DNA of 64,000 nucleotides from Allobosea robiniae (GCF_900102525.1 NZ_FNBZ01000004.1:372001-436000), one strand, 5' to 3'. Counted from the stretch's first letter, positions 54,556-64,000 are shown. The notes: generated from the sequence alone by a model not told the origin. Numbers and translations: made by a program.

Positions 54556-56739
54556 ATGCGAACAGCGAGCTACGTCATCTTCTGGGCCGTCATCGCGATG
54601 GTCGTTATCGCGCTGATCACCCTGCCGATCAGCCTGCAGGCGCATCTGATTGCCGGGGCGATCGTGGTCGGCGCGATGATGGTCCTGAAGTTCCTGCGGC
54701 CTTATGGCGTCTGGCGCCTGATCGCGCTCGGCTTGGGCACCGCGATCGTGCTGCGCTACGTCTACTGGCGCACGACCAGCACCTTGCCGCCGGTCAACCA
54801 GCTCGAGGATTTCATCCCGGGGCTGATCGTCTACCTCGCCGAGCTCTACAACATCGGCATGCTGGGCCTCAGCCTCTTCGTCGTGGCGATGCCGCTGCCG
54901 AAGCGCAAGACGCCGCCGATCGACCTCGCCAACGCACCGACGGTCGACGTCTTCGTGCCGACCTACAACGAAGAGCCCGAGATGCTCGCGACGACGCTCG
55001 CGGCTGCGCTGGCGATGGATTATCCCGCGGGGCGCCTGAACATCTTCCTGCTCGACGACGGCGGCACCGACGAGAAATGCAACGCCGACGATTTCGCCGC
55101 GGCCAGCGCCGCCCGCGAGCGCCGCGCGACGCTGACGAAGCTCTGCGAAGGGCTCGGCGTCACCTATCTCACGCGCGAGCGCAATCTCAGCGCCAAGGCC
55201 GGCAATCTCAATAACGGCATCGCCAACTCGCAAGGCGAGCTGATTGTCGTCTTCGACGCCGACCATGCCCCTGCACGCAGCTTCCTGACCGAGACGATCG
55301 GCTATTTCGGGCAGGATCCGAAGCTTTTCCTGGTCCAGACCCCGCATTTCTTCATCAATCCGGACCCGCTGGAGCGCAATCTCCAGACATTCCGCTCGAT
55401 GCCGTCCGAGAACGAGATGTTCTACGGCATCATCCAGCGCGGTCTCGACAAATGGGACGCCTCGTTCTTCTGCGGCTCGGCCGCCGTCCTCCGGCGCACG
55501 GCACTGGAAACCACCAACGGCTTCTCCGGACGCAGCATCACCGAAGATGCGGAAACGGCGATCACGCTGCACGCCACCGGCTGGCACAGCGTCTATGTCG
55601 ACAAGCCGTTGATCGCCGGGCTTCAGCCGGCGACCTTCACCAGCTTCATCGGCCAGCGTTCGCGCTGGGCGCAGGGCATGATGCAGATCCTCATGTTCCA
55701 CCGTCCGATGTTCAAGCGCGGCCTCTCGCTGCCGCAGCGGCTCTGCTACTCCTCTTCGGCGCTGTTCTGGCTCTTCCCCTTCGCGCGGCTGACCTTCCTG
55801 GTCGCGCCCCTGTTCTACCTGTTCTTCGGCCTGGAGATCTTCACCGCCTCCGGCGCGGAGTTCATCGCCTATGTGCTGAGCTACATGGTGGTGAACCTGA
55901 TGATGCAGAACTACCTCTATGGTCGCTATCGCTGGCCGTGGATTTCGGAGCTCTACGAGTTCATCCAGTCGGTCTACCTGCTGCCGGCCGTGGTCTCGGT
56001 GCTCATCAATCCGACCAAGCCGACCTTCAAGGTCACCGCCAAGAACGAGTCTCTGGAGACCCGGCGAGTGTCGGAGCTTGGCCGGCCGTTTTTCATCATC
56101 TTCGCGGTGCTCTCGCTCGGTGTCGTCGCCACCTACTGGCGCATGCTCACCGAGCCCTACAATGCAGACATCACGTTGGTCGTCGGGCTGTGGAACATTC
56201 TGAACCTGTTGATGGCCGGCTGCGCGCTTGGCGTGGTCTCGGAGCGGCCGGAGGGTCGCGGCGCGCGGCGCTTCGCCGTGAAGCGTCGGGGTGAGATTAC
56301 CATCGACGGACGCAAGGCCCGGATCGTCACCGAAAACGTCTCCGTCGACGGTATCGCCGTCCGCGTCATGTCGAAGGAATTCGATAAGCTTCCGGTCGGT
56401 TCGACCGGGGAGATTACCGTCGAAACCACGATCGACATGCCCCGGAGCGCCCTGCCTGTGCGCGTCCGCCGCCTCGCGCCCGACGACAAGGGATTGCTGC
56501 TGGGCTGCAGCTACGAGCCGGCGGAGCCGGTGCATAACCGCATCATCGCCGACCTCGCCTTTTCCGATGCCGAGAACTGGAGCCGGTTTCAGAAGGCGCG
56601 GCGCCACAATCCCGGCGTCATCTACGGGACGCTGCGCTTCCTGCGGCTCGCCATTTTCCAGACGAGCCGAGGATTGTCCTACCTCTTCGGTCTCTACCGC
56701 CTGTCCCGCTCGACCACCCGGCCGGGAGCGGCGGAATGA
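54556..56739 (+). CDS. bcsA: cellulose synthase catalytic subunit (UDP-forming)
   Basis: A 727-residue membrane glycosyltransferase (GT2). N-terminal helices (about 5-115) lead into the catalytic domain with LLDDGG (165-170), FDADHAP (DxD at 234-236), TED (329-331) and QRSRW (367-371). After further helices comes a C-terminal PilZ domain with RGARR (RxxxR, 568-572) and NVSVDG (594-599), so c-di-GMP activation is expected. It overlaps bcsB by four bases. It is of rhizobial size, shorter than E. coli BcsA. Confidence 0.97.
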   Translation: MRTASYVIFWAVIAMVVIALITLPISLQAHLIAGAIVVGAMMVLKFLRPYGVWRLIALGLGTAIVLRYVYWRTTSTLPPVNQLEDFIPGLIVYLAELYNIGMLGLSLFVVAMPLPKRKTPPIDLANAPTVDVFVPTYNEEPEMLATTLAAALAMDYPAGRLNIFLLDDGGTDEKCNADDFAAASAARERRATLTKLCEGLGVTYLTRERNLSAKAGNLNNGIANSQGELIVVFDADHAPARSFLTETIGYFGQDPKLFLVQTPHFFINPDPLERNLQTFRSMPSENEMFYGIIQRGLDKWDASFFCGSAAVLRRTALETTNGFSGRSITEDAETAITLHATGWHSVYVDKPLIAGLQPATFTSFIGQRSRWAQGMMQILMFHRPMFKRGLSLPQRLCYSSSALFWLFPFARLTFLVAPLFYLFFGLEIFTASGAEFIAYVLSYMVVNLMMQNYLYGRYRWPWISELYEFIQSVYLLPAVVSVLINPTKPTFKVTAKNESLETRRVSELGRPFFIIFAVLSLGVVATYWRMLTEPYNADITLVVGLWNILNLLMAGCALGVVSERPEGRGARRFAVKRRGEITIDGRKARIVTENVSVDGIAVRVMSKEFDKLPVGSTGEITVETTIDMPRSALPVRVRRLAPDDKGLLLGCSYEPAEPVHNRIIADLAFSDAENWSRFQKARRHNPGVIYGTLRFLRLAIFQTSRGLSYLFGLYRLSRSTTRPGAAE

Positions 56740-59192
56740 AGCGCCTCCGGTTCCAGGCCCATCTCGCCGCACTCACATCCTGCGCGCTCCTTGTCGGCTC
56801 GCCGCTCCCGGCACAGGAATCTCCGGTCGTCCAGCCCGGCCCGGCACCCTTCATGATCGCGCCGCCCGCGCCGTCCCCGGCTCCGACGAGCCCTGCGCCT
56901 TCCGCGAAGCCGGCTCCGGTTCCGGTACATGAGACCAGCCCGACGCCAGCCTCGCCGCTGTTCAAGCCGCTGCTGCCGGCGGGGCGCGTCACGCTGGAAG
57001 GCGAGAGCGATGTCCGCAGTTGGGGGTTCTACCTGACGCAGGACGAGGCGACAGCCGATCTGAACCTCGACATTGCCTTCCAGAACGCCCTCGTGGTGAT
57101 GCCGGAAGCCTCGCGATTGACGGTGCGCATCAATGGTGAGCGCGTCAGCGAAATGCCGATCGCCTCCTCCGACCGCCTGAAGCGCAGCTCCATCGCCTTG
57201 CGCAAGGGCCTGCTCCGGACCGGACAGAACACGATCAGCTTCGAGGCCGTGCAACGCCATCGCATCGATTGCACAGTCGGCTCGACCTATGAACTCTGGA
57301 CGCGTATCGATGGCGCCGGCACGCGGCTGGCTTTCAGGAATGCGAACACCCGATCCTTCGCCCTGCGGAGTCTCGACGATCTGCCCGCTGTCGGCGCCGA
57401 TGAAAACGGGCTGACGACGATCGCCATCGTCGCGCCCGGCGCGGCGCGCGCGAGCGCCGCGAACAGCATCCTTGCCGTCGCCCAGGCGCTGGCATTGCGC
57501 GGCCGCTACGGGCAGGTCACGATCAGCGTAACCGAGCAACTGCCCGCCCGCATCCGGCCGGGCACGCTGACCGTCGCGCTCGGCACGAGCGAGGAGATGC
57601 GCGCGCTGCTCGGCGCATTACCGGCCGATGCGGGTGGCCGCAGCTTCGTCGGCTTCGTCCCGAATCCGCAGAAAGGGGCCGATCTCCTGCTCGTCACCGG
57701 CGAAGGCTGGCCCGATCTTGAAACCCTCATCGCCAAGTTCCTGACCGCGCCTGTCGCCCGGCCGGCCAATATCAACCGCAAGACCATGGATATCGCGAGC
57801 TGGCACGTACCGGACGCGCCCTTCATCTCCGACAAGGAGGCGATCCGCTTCTCCGAGCTCGGCATTCCCACCCAGGAATCGACCGGCCGGCGCATGCGCG
57901 TGCGCGCCATCGTCGCGATGCCCGGCGATTTCTACGCCAATGCCTATGGCGAGGCGACGCTCTATCTCGACGGCGCCTATTCACAGGAGGTCCTGCCGGG
58001 CGAGAGCCATATCGAGGTCTTCGTCAACGGCAACGTCGCGGCAACCGTGCCGCTCAATGCGGCGACGGGCGGGTTGCTCCAGCAGTTCCCGATCACGATC
58101 CCGCTGCGCCATTTCCGGCCGGGGATCAACGAGATCTGGTTCGAGGCGGTGACGCTGGCCAAGTCCGATCTCACCTGCGGCCCCGGCGCGACCCTGGCCG
58201 GCAAGAGCCGCTTCGCCCTGTTCGACACCACCGTCCTGTCGATCCCGAACTTTGCGAAGATCGGCGTCAGCCCCAATCTCGGGGCCATCGCCGGCACCGG
58301 CTTCCCGTATTCGGTCGCCTCCCGCGTCGCGCTGGTCATGGGCCGTCAGGACAATGCCAATCTCAGCGCGGCAGCGACGCTGCTTGCGCGCATCGCCCGC
58401 AATGCCAGCCGCCCGCTTGCCATCGATCTTCTCGCCGGGACAGCGGCCGTGGGCGACAGGCCGGCGCTGATCGTCGGCGCCGCCGGCCAGATGCCGGCCG
58501 GCCTATTGCCCCGGGTCGGCGTCGCCGACAATGTCCGCGCCACCTGGCCACAGCGTGCCGATGCCGTGGTGGTGACGCCGGATGCCGAGGGTGCGGCCGT
58601 CTTCGACGCCGTCATCAACCGCCTGCAGGGCCGTGAGGCCACGCCCGAGGCCTCCGGCGGCGTGGCTCCGACCACCGAAGCGGTCCGCGATCGCTGGCGC
58701 GGCTCGCTCGGCGGCCCGCTGGCGCGCTATTTCATCGGCTTCGACCAATGGCTCCAGCACACCTTCGATCTCTCCTTCGCGCAATTGCGCGCGCCATCGC
58801 GCGCGGCCTCGCTCTACGAGCCGGCGGAAGGGACGGAGCTGATCGCGGCTCAGGCCGCCGATCCCGAGACGCGGCAGGTCTGGACCGCTTTCATCGCCCG
58901 CCGCGATGAAACCCTGCAGAGCGCCGTCAACCGAATCGTCACGCCGGGCAACTGGGCGGGCATGGCCGGCCGGATCACCGCTTTCCGCGGCGCCCAGGAC
59001 GCGCATGTCATTTCCGCCGACAGCACCTCCTTCGTCATGACGCGGCCCTTCAGCCTCGCGAATATGCGGCTCGTCTTCGCCAACTGGATGTCCAGCAATA
59101 TCGGCATCTACGCGCTGGCGCTGCTGATCGCCTGCATCGGGCTCGGCATTGGAACCTCCCTGATGCTCGGGCGGTTGGGTCGGCGATCATGA
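56736..59192 (+). CDS. bcsB: cellulose synthase periplasmic subunit BcsB
   Basis: An 818-residue partner of BcsA that guides the glucan across the periplasm. A signal peptide (MKRLRFQAHLAALTSCALL, cleavage near LPAQ) is followed by a proline-rich linker, carbohydrate-binding-like and flavodoxin-like domains, and a C-terminal anchor (IGIYALALLIACIGLGIG). Starts and stops overlap those of bcsA and bcsZ by four bases, so translation is coupled. Confidence 0.95.
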   Translation: MKRLRFQAHLAALTSCALLVGSPLPAQESPVVQPGPAPFMIAPPAPSPAPTSPAPSAKPAPVPVHETSPTPASPLFKPLLPAGRVTLEGESDVRSWGFYLTQDEATADLNLDIAFQNALVVMPEASRLTVRINGERVSEMPIASSDRLKRSSIALRKGLLRTGQNTISFEAVQRHRIDCTVGSTYELWTRIDGAGTRLAFRNANTRSFALRSLDDLPAVGADENGLTTIAIVAPGAARASAANSILAVAQALALRGRYGQVTISVTEQLPARIRPGTLTVALGTSEEMRALLGALPADAGGRSFVGFVPNPQKGADLLLVTGEGWPDLETLIAKFLTAPVARPANINRKTMDIASWHVPDAPFISDKEAIRFSELGIPTQESTGRRMRVRAIVAMPGDFYANAYGEATLYLDGAYSQEVLPGESHIEVFVNGNVAATVPLNAATGGLLQQFPITIPLRHFRPGINEIWFEAVTLAKSDLTCGPGATLAGKSRFALFDTTVLSIPNFAKIGVSPNLGAIAGTGFPYSVASRVALVMGRQDNANLSAAATLLARIARNASRPLAIDLLAGTAAVGDRPALIVGAAGQMPAGLLPRVGVADNVRATWPQRADAVVVTPDAEGAAVFDAVINRLQGREATPEASGGVAPTTEAVRDRWRGSLGGPLARYFIGFDQWLQHTFDLSFAQLRAPSRAASLYEPAEGTELIAAQAADPETRQVWTAFIARRDETLQSAVNRIVTPGNWAGMAGRITAFRGAQDAHVISADSTSFVMTRPFSLANMRLVFANWMSSNIGIYALALLIACIGLGIGTSLMLGRLGRRS

Positions 59193-60208
59193 GATGGACG
59201 CTGGCAGCGATGATGGCGACCTTCCTCGGTCTGGCGCCGGGCGTGCGCGCAGCCGTGCCGGCGGATGCCTGGGCGCTCTACCGACAGAAATTCGTCACTG
59301 CGGAAGGGCGGGTCGTCGACGATCTCAACGGCGGCATCAGCCATAGCGAGAGCCAGGGCTACGGCCTGCTGCTGGCCTGCCTGGCCGATGATCGCACGAC
59401 CTTCGCCAGCATCTTCGCCTTCACCCGGACCGAGCTTCTGATCCGCGATGACGGGCTCGCAGCCTGGCGCTGGGACCCGAAGGCGAGCCCGCCCGTCACC
59501 GATATCAACAATGCCAGCGACGGCGACCTGTTGATCGCCGATGCCCTCGCTTGCGCAGGCACGCGCTGGAACATGCCGGCCCACAGCGCCGCTGCACGCC
59601 AGATCGCGACATCCCTCGCAAAGGTCGCGCTGCGCCAGCACGCCGGACAGACCTGGCTCATGCCGGGCGCTGTCGGCTTCTCGGAGAAGGACCGCGCCGA
59701 CGGGCCGGTGATCAATCCGTCCTACTGGATCTTCGAGGCCTTCCCGACCTTGGCGAAGCTGACCGGGGACCCGCGCTGGATGCAGGTCCAGACCAGCGGT
59801 CTGAAGCTGCTGGACGATCTCGCCAAGCGGAAGATGCCGGCGCCGGAATGGCTCTCGGTCAAGGCCGAGCCTCGGCCGGCGGAGGGCTTTCCGGCCCAGT
59901 TCGGCTACAACGCCATCCGCATCCCGCTCTACCTGCTGCGCGCAGGGCTGGGCGACAAGGCGCGGCTCGCGCCGTTCCGACAGGCCTGGGCTGGCGGCAC
60001 GGCGGTCGTCGATGTCGCCAGTGGCAAGCCGGTCGAGCCCTTGCCGGACGCAGGCTACCGTATCCTCTCCGCGTCGCTCGCCTGCGCACTCGACGGCACG
60101 CCGATTCCCGCCGAGCTCAAGGCCTTCCAGCCTACCGCCTATTACCCGTCGACGCTGCATCTCCTCTCCCTCTCGATGCTTGGCGAGAGGTATCCGCAAT
60201 GTCTGTGA
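59189..60208 (+). CDS. bcsZ: cellulase of the bcs operon (GH8, BcsZ)
   Basis: A 339-residue exported endo-1,4-beta-glucanase of glycoside hydrolase family 8. The signal peptide is cleaved near GVRAA. Catalytic acids are in GGISHSESQGYG (general acid Glu) and NNASDGDLLIADAL (Asp). It trims nascent cellulose in the periplasm. It overlaps bcsB by four and bcsK by ten bases. Confidence 0.95.
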   Translation: MRWTLAAMMATFLGLAPGVRAAVPADAWALYRQKFVTAEGRVVDDLNGGISHSESQGYGLLLACLADDRTTFASIFAFTRTELLIRDDGLAAWRWDPKASPPVTDINNASDGDLLIADALACAGTRWNMPAHSAAARQIATSLAKVALRQHAGQTWLMPGAVGFSEKDRADGPVINPSYWIFEAFPTLAKLTGDPRWMQVQTSGLKLLDDLAKRKMPAPEWLSVKAEPRPAEGFPAQFGYNAIRIPLYLLRAGLGDKARLAPFRQAWAGGTAVVDVASGKPVEPLPDAGYRILSASLACALDGTPIPAELKAFQPTAYYPSTLHLLSLSMLGERYPQCL

Positions 60209-62343
60209 AATCCATTTTGATCGCCGTCGCTGTCTCGGGTCTCGCCTTTTACACGCTGGGCCGCTACGGCCATGACATCGCCTCGCGTGAAGCCGTGCAG
60301 CCCATGATCCAGCCGGCACTGGCGCAACAACAGCCTCCGCAGGCGCCGGCCGAGGCTGTGCCGGCACCGAACGATGTCGCGCAAGCCAAGGCCCCGGACC
60401 GCCCCGCCGCCGCCCAACCCGCTGCGCCGAAGGTCGACGAGACCGCGCTGCGCTATTTCGCGGGGCAGGGCGACACCCGCCGCTACGAGGCCGAGCTCGC
60501 GCGGCTCAGGGCGCTCTATCCGGATTGGAAGCCGCCGACGGACCTGAGCTCGCAAGGGAAGGGACAGGCCGGCGATCCTGAGCTGGAACGGATGTGGCGG
60601 CTCTTCGCCGAAGGCAAATATGGCGAGGTCCGTGCCGCGATCGCCCAGCGGGGCAGCACCGATCCGAACTGGCGCGCTCCGGCCGACCTGACAGCCCAGC
60701 TCGACACCGTCGAGGCACGTCAGCGCCTCGTCAACGCGTCGAACGCCCGGCAATGGGAACAGGTCATCCGTCTGGGCACCGAGACCCCGGCCATGCTGAC
60801 CTGCGCCAGTGTCGATGCGCTCTGGCGCGTCGCCGAGGCCTTCGTCCAGACCGGTAAGCCCGAGCGTGCGCGCGACGCCTATGCCTATGTCCTGACCAAT
60901 TGCACCAATCCGGCCGAGCGCACCGGCACGATGCAGAAGGCGCTCGCCACCCTACCGGAAAACCTCGTCGAAGCCTTGCTGTCGCAGGAACAGCAGAACG
61001 AGTTCGCGAGCATCCGCGACGAGATGGCACGACGCCATATCGGCAAGGCCGCCGACGATCCGACGCAGAAGGCGACGCCCGCGGAAATACAGCGCATCGA
61101 AGCCCTAGCCAATGCGGCCTCGACGCCCGATGACGCCATCCTGCTAGGCTTCTACACGCTCCACCATGACGAGCCGGCCAAGGCCGCGACTTGGTTCCAG
61201 ACGGCGCTCGCGCGCAATGGCGGGGCCAAGGCGGCCGAGGGAGCGGTGCTCGCATTGGGCGACACCAAGAAGTATCAGGAGGCCGAAACGCTCGGCGCTC
61301 AGTGGCTCGAAGCCGGCGCGGCCAATCGCAAGGCCTATCTCGATGCCATCACCGCCCTGCTCACCCAGGAGCCTCCGCCACGCCTGGACCGCGCCGTGAT
61401 CGAGCGCATCGTGAAAACCGTGGGGCAGGACAAATACGCCGCCGGCGCCGGAGCGCTCGGCTGGTATGCCTACAACGCCGGGCAGATCAGCCCGGCGGGA
61501 ACCTGGTTCGAGACGGCGCTCTCCTGGGATCGTGGCAATGAACCGGCAGCTTACGGGCTGGCCCTTGTCCGCGAACGCCTGCGCGACCAGGCTGGCTTGC
61601 GCACCCTCGTTGCCGAATGGGGCAGCCGCTCGCAGAGGATCGCGGACATCCTCAATCCCCGGCGCCCGCGCTCGGCCCCGACAGCCGAGCATGAGCGCCA
61701 AACACGTCAGATGCCGGCGGCGGAATCGGCCCATCGCCGACCAACACCCATCGTCAGGTCCGGCCCCGACGAGCCGATCGCACGCGACGCGGCTCCGGAG
61801 CCGGCGAGACGGTCGGACGCTCCCCGCGCGCCCGGTGGCAATTGCGGAGGTGGCAGCTCAGGCGCCGCCGCCTTGCAGCGCGGCTGGTGTCTCCTCAATC
61901 TCAAGCGGCCGGTCGCAGCAGCGCAGGCTTTCGAAGCCGCACGGCGCGGCGGCAATGCGCAGGTTGCCTCCGATGCCGCCGCAGGCGTGGCTTATGCCAA
62001 GATGCAGCAGGGGCTGACGGCCGAAGCGACCGTAGCGGCCAGCGCCGCCAACCTGCCGCCGGCGCGCCGCAAGGAGCTGTCCACGCTGCTCCTCGCCGAA
62101 CAATTCTATGCCCAGTATGATGCCAAGGATTACAACGGCGCGCTCATCACCCTGTCGCAGCGCCGCCGCCTGGCGCCCGAGACGACCGACCTGATGCTGA
62201 TGCGCGGATGGTCCTATTACAATCTCGGCCGCTACGACGACGCCGCGCACATCTTCGAGGCGCTGTACAAGGCCAACAAGTCGCCCGAGGCCCTGTCCGG
62301 CCTGACGGCGATCCGTGATGTCACCAAGCGCAACACCCAGTGA
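60199..62343 (+). CDS. bcsK: TPR protein of type III cellulose operons (BcsK)
   Basis: A 714-residue protein with an N-terminal anchor or signal (SILIAVAVSGLAFYTLG), a Pro/Ala/Gln-rich linker to about residue 80, and tetratricopeptide-like repeats (for example DPELERMWRLFAEGKYGEVR, then LMRGWSYYNLGRYDDAAHIF). A proline/arginine-rich insert with GGNCGGGSSG lies about residues 490-555. There is no outer-membrane beta-barrel, so it is not BcsC. Position after bcsZ matches BcsK of rhizobial operons; partner interactions are inferred. ATG 60199 is preceded by GAGAGG. Confidence 0.82.
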   Translation: MSVKSILIAVAVSGLAFYTLGRYGHDIASREAVQPMIQPALAQQQPPQAPAEAVPAPNDVAQAKAPDRPAAAQPAAPKVDETALRYFAGQGDTRRYEAELARLRALYPDWKPPTDLSSQGKGQAGDPELERMWRLFAEGKYGEVRAAIAQRGSTDPNWRAPADLTAQLDTVEARQRLVNASNARQWEQVIRLGTETPAMLTCASVDALWRVAEAFVQTGKPERARDAYAYVLTNCTNPAERTGTMQKALATLPENLVEALLSQEQQNEFASIRDEMARRHIGKAADDPTQKATPAEIQRIEALANAASTPDDAILLGFYTLHHDEPAKAATWFQTALARNGGAKAAEGAVLALGDTKKYQEAETLGAQWLEAGAANRKAYLDAITALLTQEPPPRLDRAVIERIVKTVGQDKYAAGAGALGWYAYNAGQISPAGTWFETALSWDRGNEPAAYGLALVRERLRDQAGLRTLVAEWGSRSQRIADILNPRRPRSAPTAEHERQTRQMPAAESAHRRPTPIVRSGPDEPIARDAAPEPARRSDAPRAPGGNCGGGSSGAAALQRGWCLLNLKRPVAAAQAFEAARRGGNAQVASDAAAGVAYAKMQQGLTAEATVAASAANLPPARRKELSTLLLAEQFYAQYDAKDYNGALITLSQRRRLAPETTDLMLMRGWSYYNLGRYDDAAHIFEALYKANKSPEALSGLTAIRDVTKRNTQ

Positions 62344-62730
62344 TCACGGCGCCATGCGAAGCTTCGTACCGACCATCTCCGGGAATGTGTGTCGGCTTCC
62401 TAGCGCAACATGCCAATCTTCTCCGTGATTGGCGACGACGGCTAATGATTGCATTTTTTCCGACGAAAATGGCTAAGTCGCTCTGAACGTTGAACGATGG
62501 ATGCGAGCCTGCAAGCCTCATGAAGCGCCCCCTGTTTCAGGCTCGCGTCACTGACCTCGAAGCCCTTTTCGAGCGTCGCGTCGATGATTGCTAGCGGCGC
62601 CCTGCCCGTAGCTTCGCGCAGTACATCGACGTTTCCGAGGCCTTGGTCCGCGTCGCGATGGTCCCCGTTTGCAGGCCAGCCACTGAACTCAATCTCAAAC
62701 GGTCACTGAGGCGATCGACGCCCCTTGCCG
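62344..62730. other. noncoding spacer with a tiny ORF remnant
   Basis: About 390 bases between convergent bcsK and motB. The only coding-like piece is a 24-codon ORF at 62520-62594 (MKRPLFQARVTDLEALFERR, then a stop), followed by an in-frame-looking RSFAQYIDVSEAL-type stretch, perhaps a decayed gene. I see no RNA gene or terminator of note. Confidence 0.4.
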
Positions 62731-63606
62731 TCAGGGAAAGGTTCCCGGGGGTAGCGGTGGCTCCGCATTGAGGAGCGTGATCGTAACGCGTCGGTTAGAC
62801 GGGCTGTAAGCATCGTCGATGAAGAGCGGCTCGGTGTCGGCGTGTCCCACCACGGAAGCGAAGCGGGTGCTGGGAAGCCCGGCTCCCGACAGGATCTCGC
62901 GCACGGCGAGTGCGCGCCCGGCGGTGAGGGCCCAGGAATCGGTGGCCTGCACCGAGCCCGGGCGCGCGGCGGACGTGTGGCCGGCGACAGACAGTTGGTT
63001 GGGCAGCCGGCGCAGGGTGGGCGCGAGCGCCTCCAGCACGAGACGGGTGCGCTCGTAGGGCCGGACCGAGCCTTCGGGGAACATGGAGCGGCCGTACTCG
63101 TCCACGAGGGAAACGTTCAAGCCCTCCCTGGTCGGCTCGATCACGATGTTGCGCGACAACTCGGAAATTTCGGGCATTTTCTGGAGCGCCTGCCGCAGGC
63201 TGGCTACGGCGCTGTAGTTGGCCTGCATGTCGGCGGCCGGGCGGCTGGCCTCGCGGTCGCTGGCGCGGCCCGAGCTGGTCGGGCGCGCTTTGTCGTCCTG
63301 CCCGGAAGTCCCCCTCGCCGCGTCGCGGGGCACTGAGGGCCTGTTGCCTGACTTGTCCAGGGCACTGCCCATCAGGACGCCACCAGAGCCGCTGGTCGTC
63401 GGACTCACAGATGCCGGCGCAAAGTATTCCGCCAAGCCGATCTTCTGCTCTTGCGTCGTCATGCTGATGAGCCACATCAGCAGAAAGAACGCCATCATGG
63501 CGGTTACGAAGTCCGCATAGGCGATCTTCCAAGCCCCGCCGTGGTGCGCATGAGCGGCCTTCTTGACCTTCTTGACGATAATGGTCGGCTGGGTGGGCTT
63601 AGTCAT
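62731..63606 (-). CDS. motB: flagellar motor stator protein MotB
   Basis: A 291-residue proton-channel and peptidoglycan-anchoring stator subunit. The N-terminal helix contains the proton-carrying Asp32 in YADFVTAMMAFFLLMW. A plug/linker region (about 50-130) leads to an OmpA-like domain with SVAGHTSAARPG and the late NRRVTITLL. It lies 28 bases after motA on the same strand. Confidence 0.95.
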   Translation of the reverse strand: MTKPTQPTIIVKKVKKAAHAHHGGAWKIAYADFVTAMMAFFLLMWLISMTTQEQKIGLAEYFAPASVSPTTSGSGGVLMGSALDKSGNRPSVPRDAARGTSGQDDKARPTSSGRASDREASRPAADMQANYSAVASLRQALQKMPEISELSRNIVIEPTREGLNVSLVDEYGRSMFPEGSVRPYERTRLVLEALAPTLRRLPNQLSVAGHTSAARPGSVQATDSWALTAGRALAVREILSGAGLPSTRFASVVGHADTEPLFIDDAYSPSNRRVTITLLNAEPPLPPGTFP

Positions 63607-63634
63607 CGAGTCTCTGCCGGAGATTGGATCAGAT

Positions 63635-64000
63635 CTAGGCGGGGAGGCCGGCGGTTGCCGCTTCCACTTCGTTGAACGTTGGGCGGACGTCGCTCATCAG
63701 AGCCTTGCGGGCAAATTCTACCGCCATTACCGGCGGCTGGCCCCCGATATGGGCGAGGAGACCCGCCTTGAGTGAAAGAAAGTATTTGGATTCCGCCTCG
63801 AACGTGCCCTTGAGCGATTGCGCCATGGGCCCGAAGAAGCCGTAGGCGACGAAGACGCCGAAGAAAGTGCCTACGAGCGCGCCGCCGATCAGATGTCCCA
63901 GCACCTCCGGCGGCTCGGTGATCGCCCCCATCGTCTTGATCACGCCGAGCACGGCGGCGACGATGCCGAGCGCCGGTGTACCGTCGGCAAGCGACTGCAT
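63635..64000 (-). CDS. motA: flagellar motor stator protein MotA (partial)
   Basis: The last 121 residues of MotA; the N-terminal part lies beyond the right edge. Visible are ALGIVAAVLGVIKTMG and GALVGTFFGVFVAYGFFGPM, the third and fourth helices that form the proton path with MotB. The C-terminal tail includes VEFARKALMSDVRPTF, typical of alphaproteobacterial MotA. It is followed by motB. Confidence 0.95.
   Translation of the reverse strand: MQSLADGTPALGIVAAVLGVIKTMGAITEPPEVLGHLIGGALVGTFFGVFVAYGFFGPMAQSLKGTFEAESKYFLSLKAGLLAHIGGQPPVMAVEFARKALMSDVRPTFNEVEAATAGLPA

Noticed and set aside
54352..56772. An open frame of about 800 codons antisense to bcsA
   Set aside because: It mirrors the bcsA codons in a GC-rich genome, has low-complexity Arg/Glu/His-rich composition and no domain; bcsA has all catalytic motifs.
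1..64000. CRISPR arrays, insertion sequences, prophage or defence islands
   Set aside because: No spacer-repeat array, transposase, integrase, terminal repeat pair or known defence gene was seen; the dispersed repeats are short extragenic palindromes.

Overview
The window is about 64 kb of GC-rich alphaproteobacterial chromosome. I place it in the Hyphomicrobiales (Rhizobiales), tentatively near Bosea. The placement rests on gene content and order: rpmH-rnpA-yidC-engB-argB, hisB-DUF2628-hisH-hisA-hisF-hisE-coaA, a short SRP RNA upstream of dnaX-ybaB-recR, and a rhizobial-type cellulose operon (bcsN-A-B-Z-K). Genus assignment would need a search. I see no insertion sequence, integrase, prophage or CRISPR array; base composition and coding style are even throughout.

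Layout. 1-4.1 kb: a leftward BMP-type (nucleoside-like) ABC importer, cut by the left edge. 4.3-10.6 kb: a MoeB/ThiF-like E1 enzyme, a large membrane protein, gshB, and the conserved yraN-rsmI // LpoA-like lipoprotein block. 10.6-13.4 kb: a periplasmic thiol-reduction pair (ScsB/DsbD-type transporter plus a two-cysteine redoxin). 13.6-16.8 kb: an SsuABC/TauABC-type importer divergent from an Lrp/AsnC regulator, with three dyad repeats between them. 16.9-20.6 kb: coaBC-dut and an Rrf2 regulator-cysK-GNAT group. 20.7-24.8 kb: VOC protein, FAD oxidoreductase, YihY/BrkB protein, outer-membrane beta-barrel. 24.8-33.5 kb: recR, ybaB, dnaX, SRP RNA, rpmH, rnpA, yidC, a hexapeptide acetyltransferase, engB, DUF423, argB. 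33.7-42.4 kb: HAD nucleotidase, metZ, the his cluster (interrupted by an antisense PheC-like gene), coaA, YqaA, RidA. 42.5-47.6 kb: a TPR-like protein, an aminotransferase, cobQ and a TetR regulator. 47.7-51.5 kb: three polysaccharide-initiation genes. 51.6-53.6 kb: small secreted and hypothetical proteins, tRNA-Gly(CCC) and a gene remnant. 53.6-62.3 kb: the cellulose operon. 62.7-64 kb: motB and the end of motA, leftward.

Themes. Sulfur and thiol metabolism recurs (gshB, ScsB/redoxin, sulfonate-type importer, cysK with its regulator, metZ), as does CoA synthesis (coaBC, coaA). Cellulose and motor-stator genes lie next to each other.

I did not find a clearly new multi-gene system such as a defence island. 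The most interesting signals are regulatory. A 22-bp TetR-type operator occurs both upstream of cobQ, over its -35 box, and upstream of the tetR gene that follows cobQ. The cobQ leader can fold into a long stem that I cannot match to the cobalamin riboswitch. Three tandem 10-bp repeats precede the cellulose operon. The TPR-like gene may use an AUC start.

Palindromic intergenic repeats occur at four places, and a second repeat type at one.
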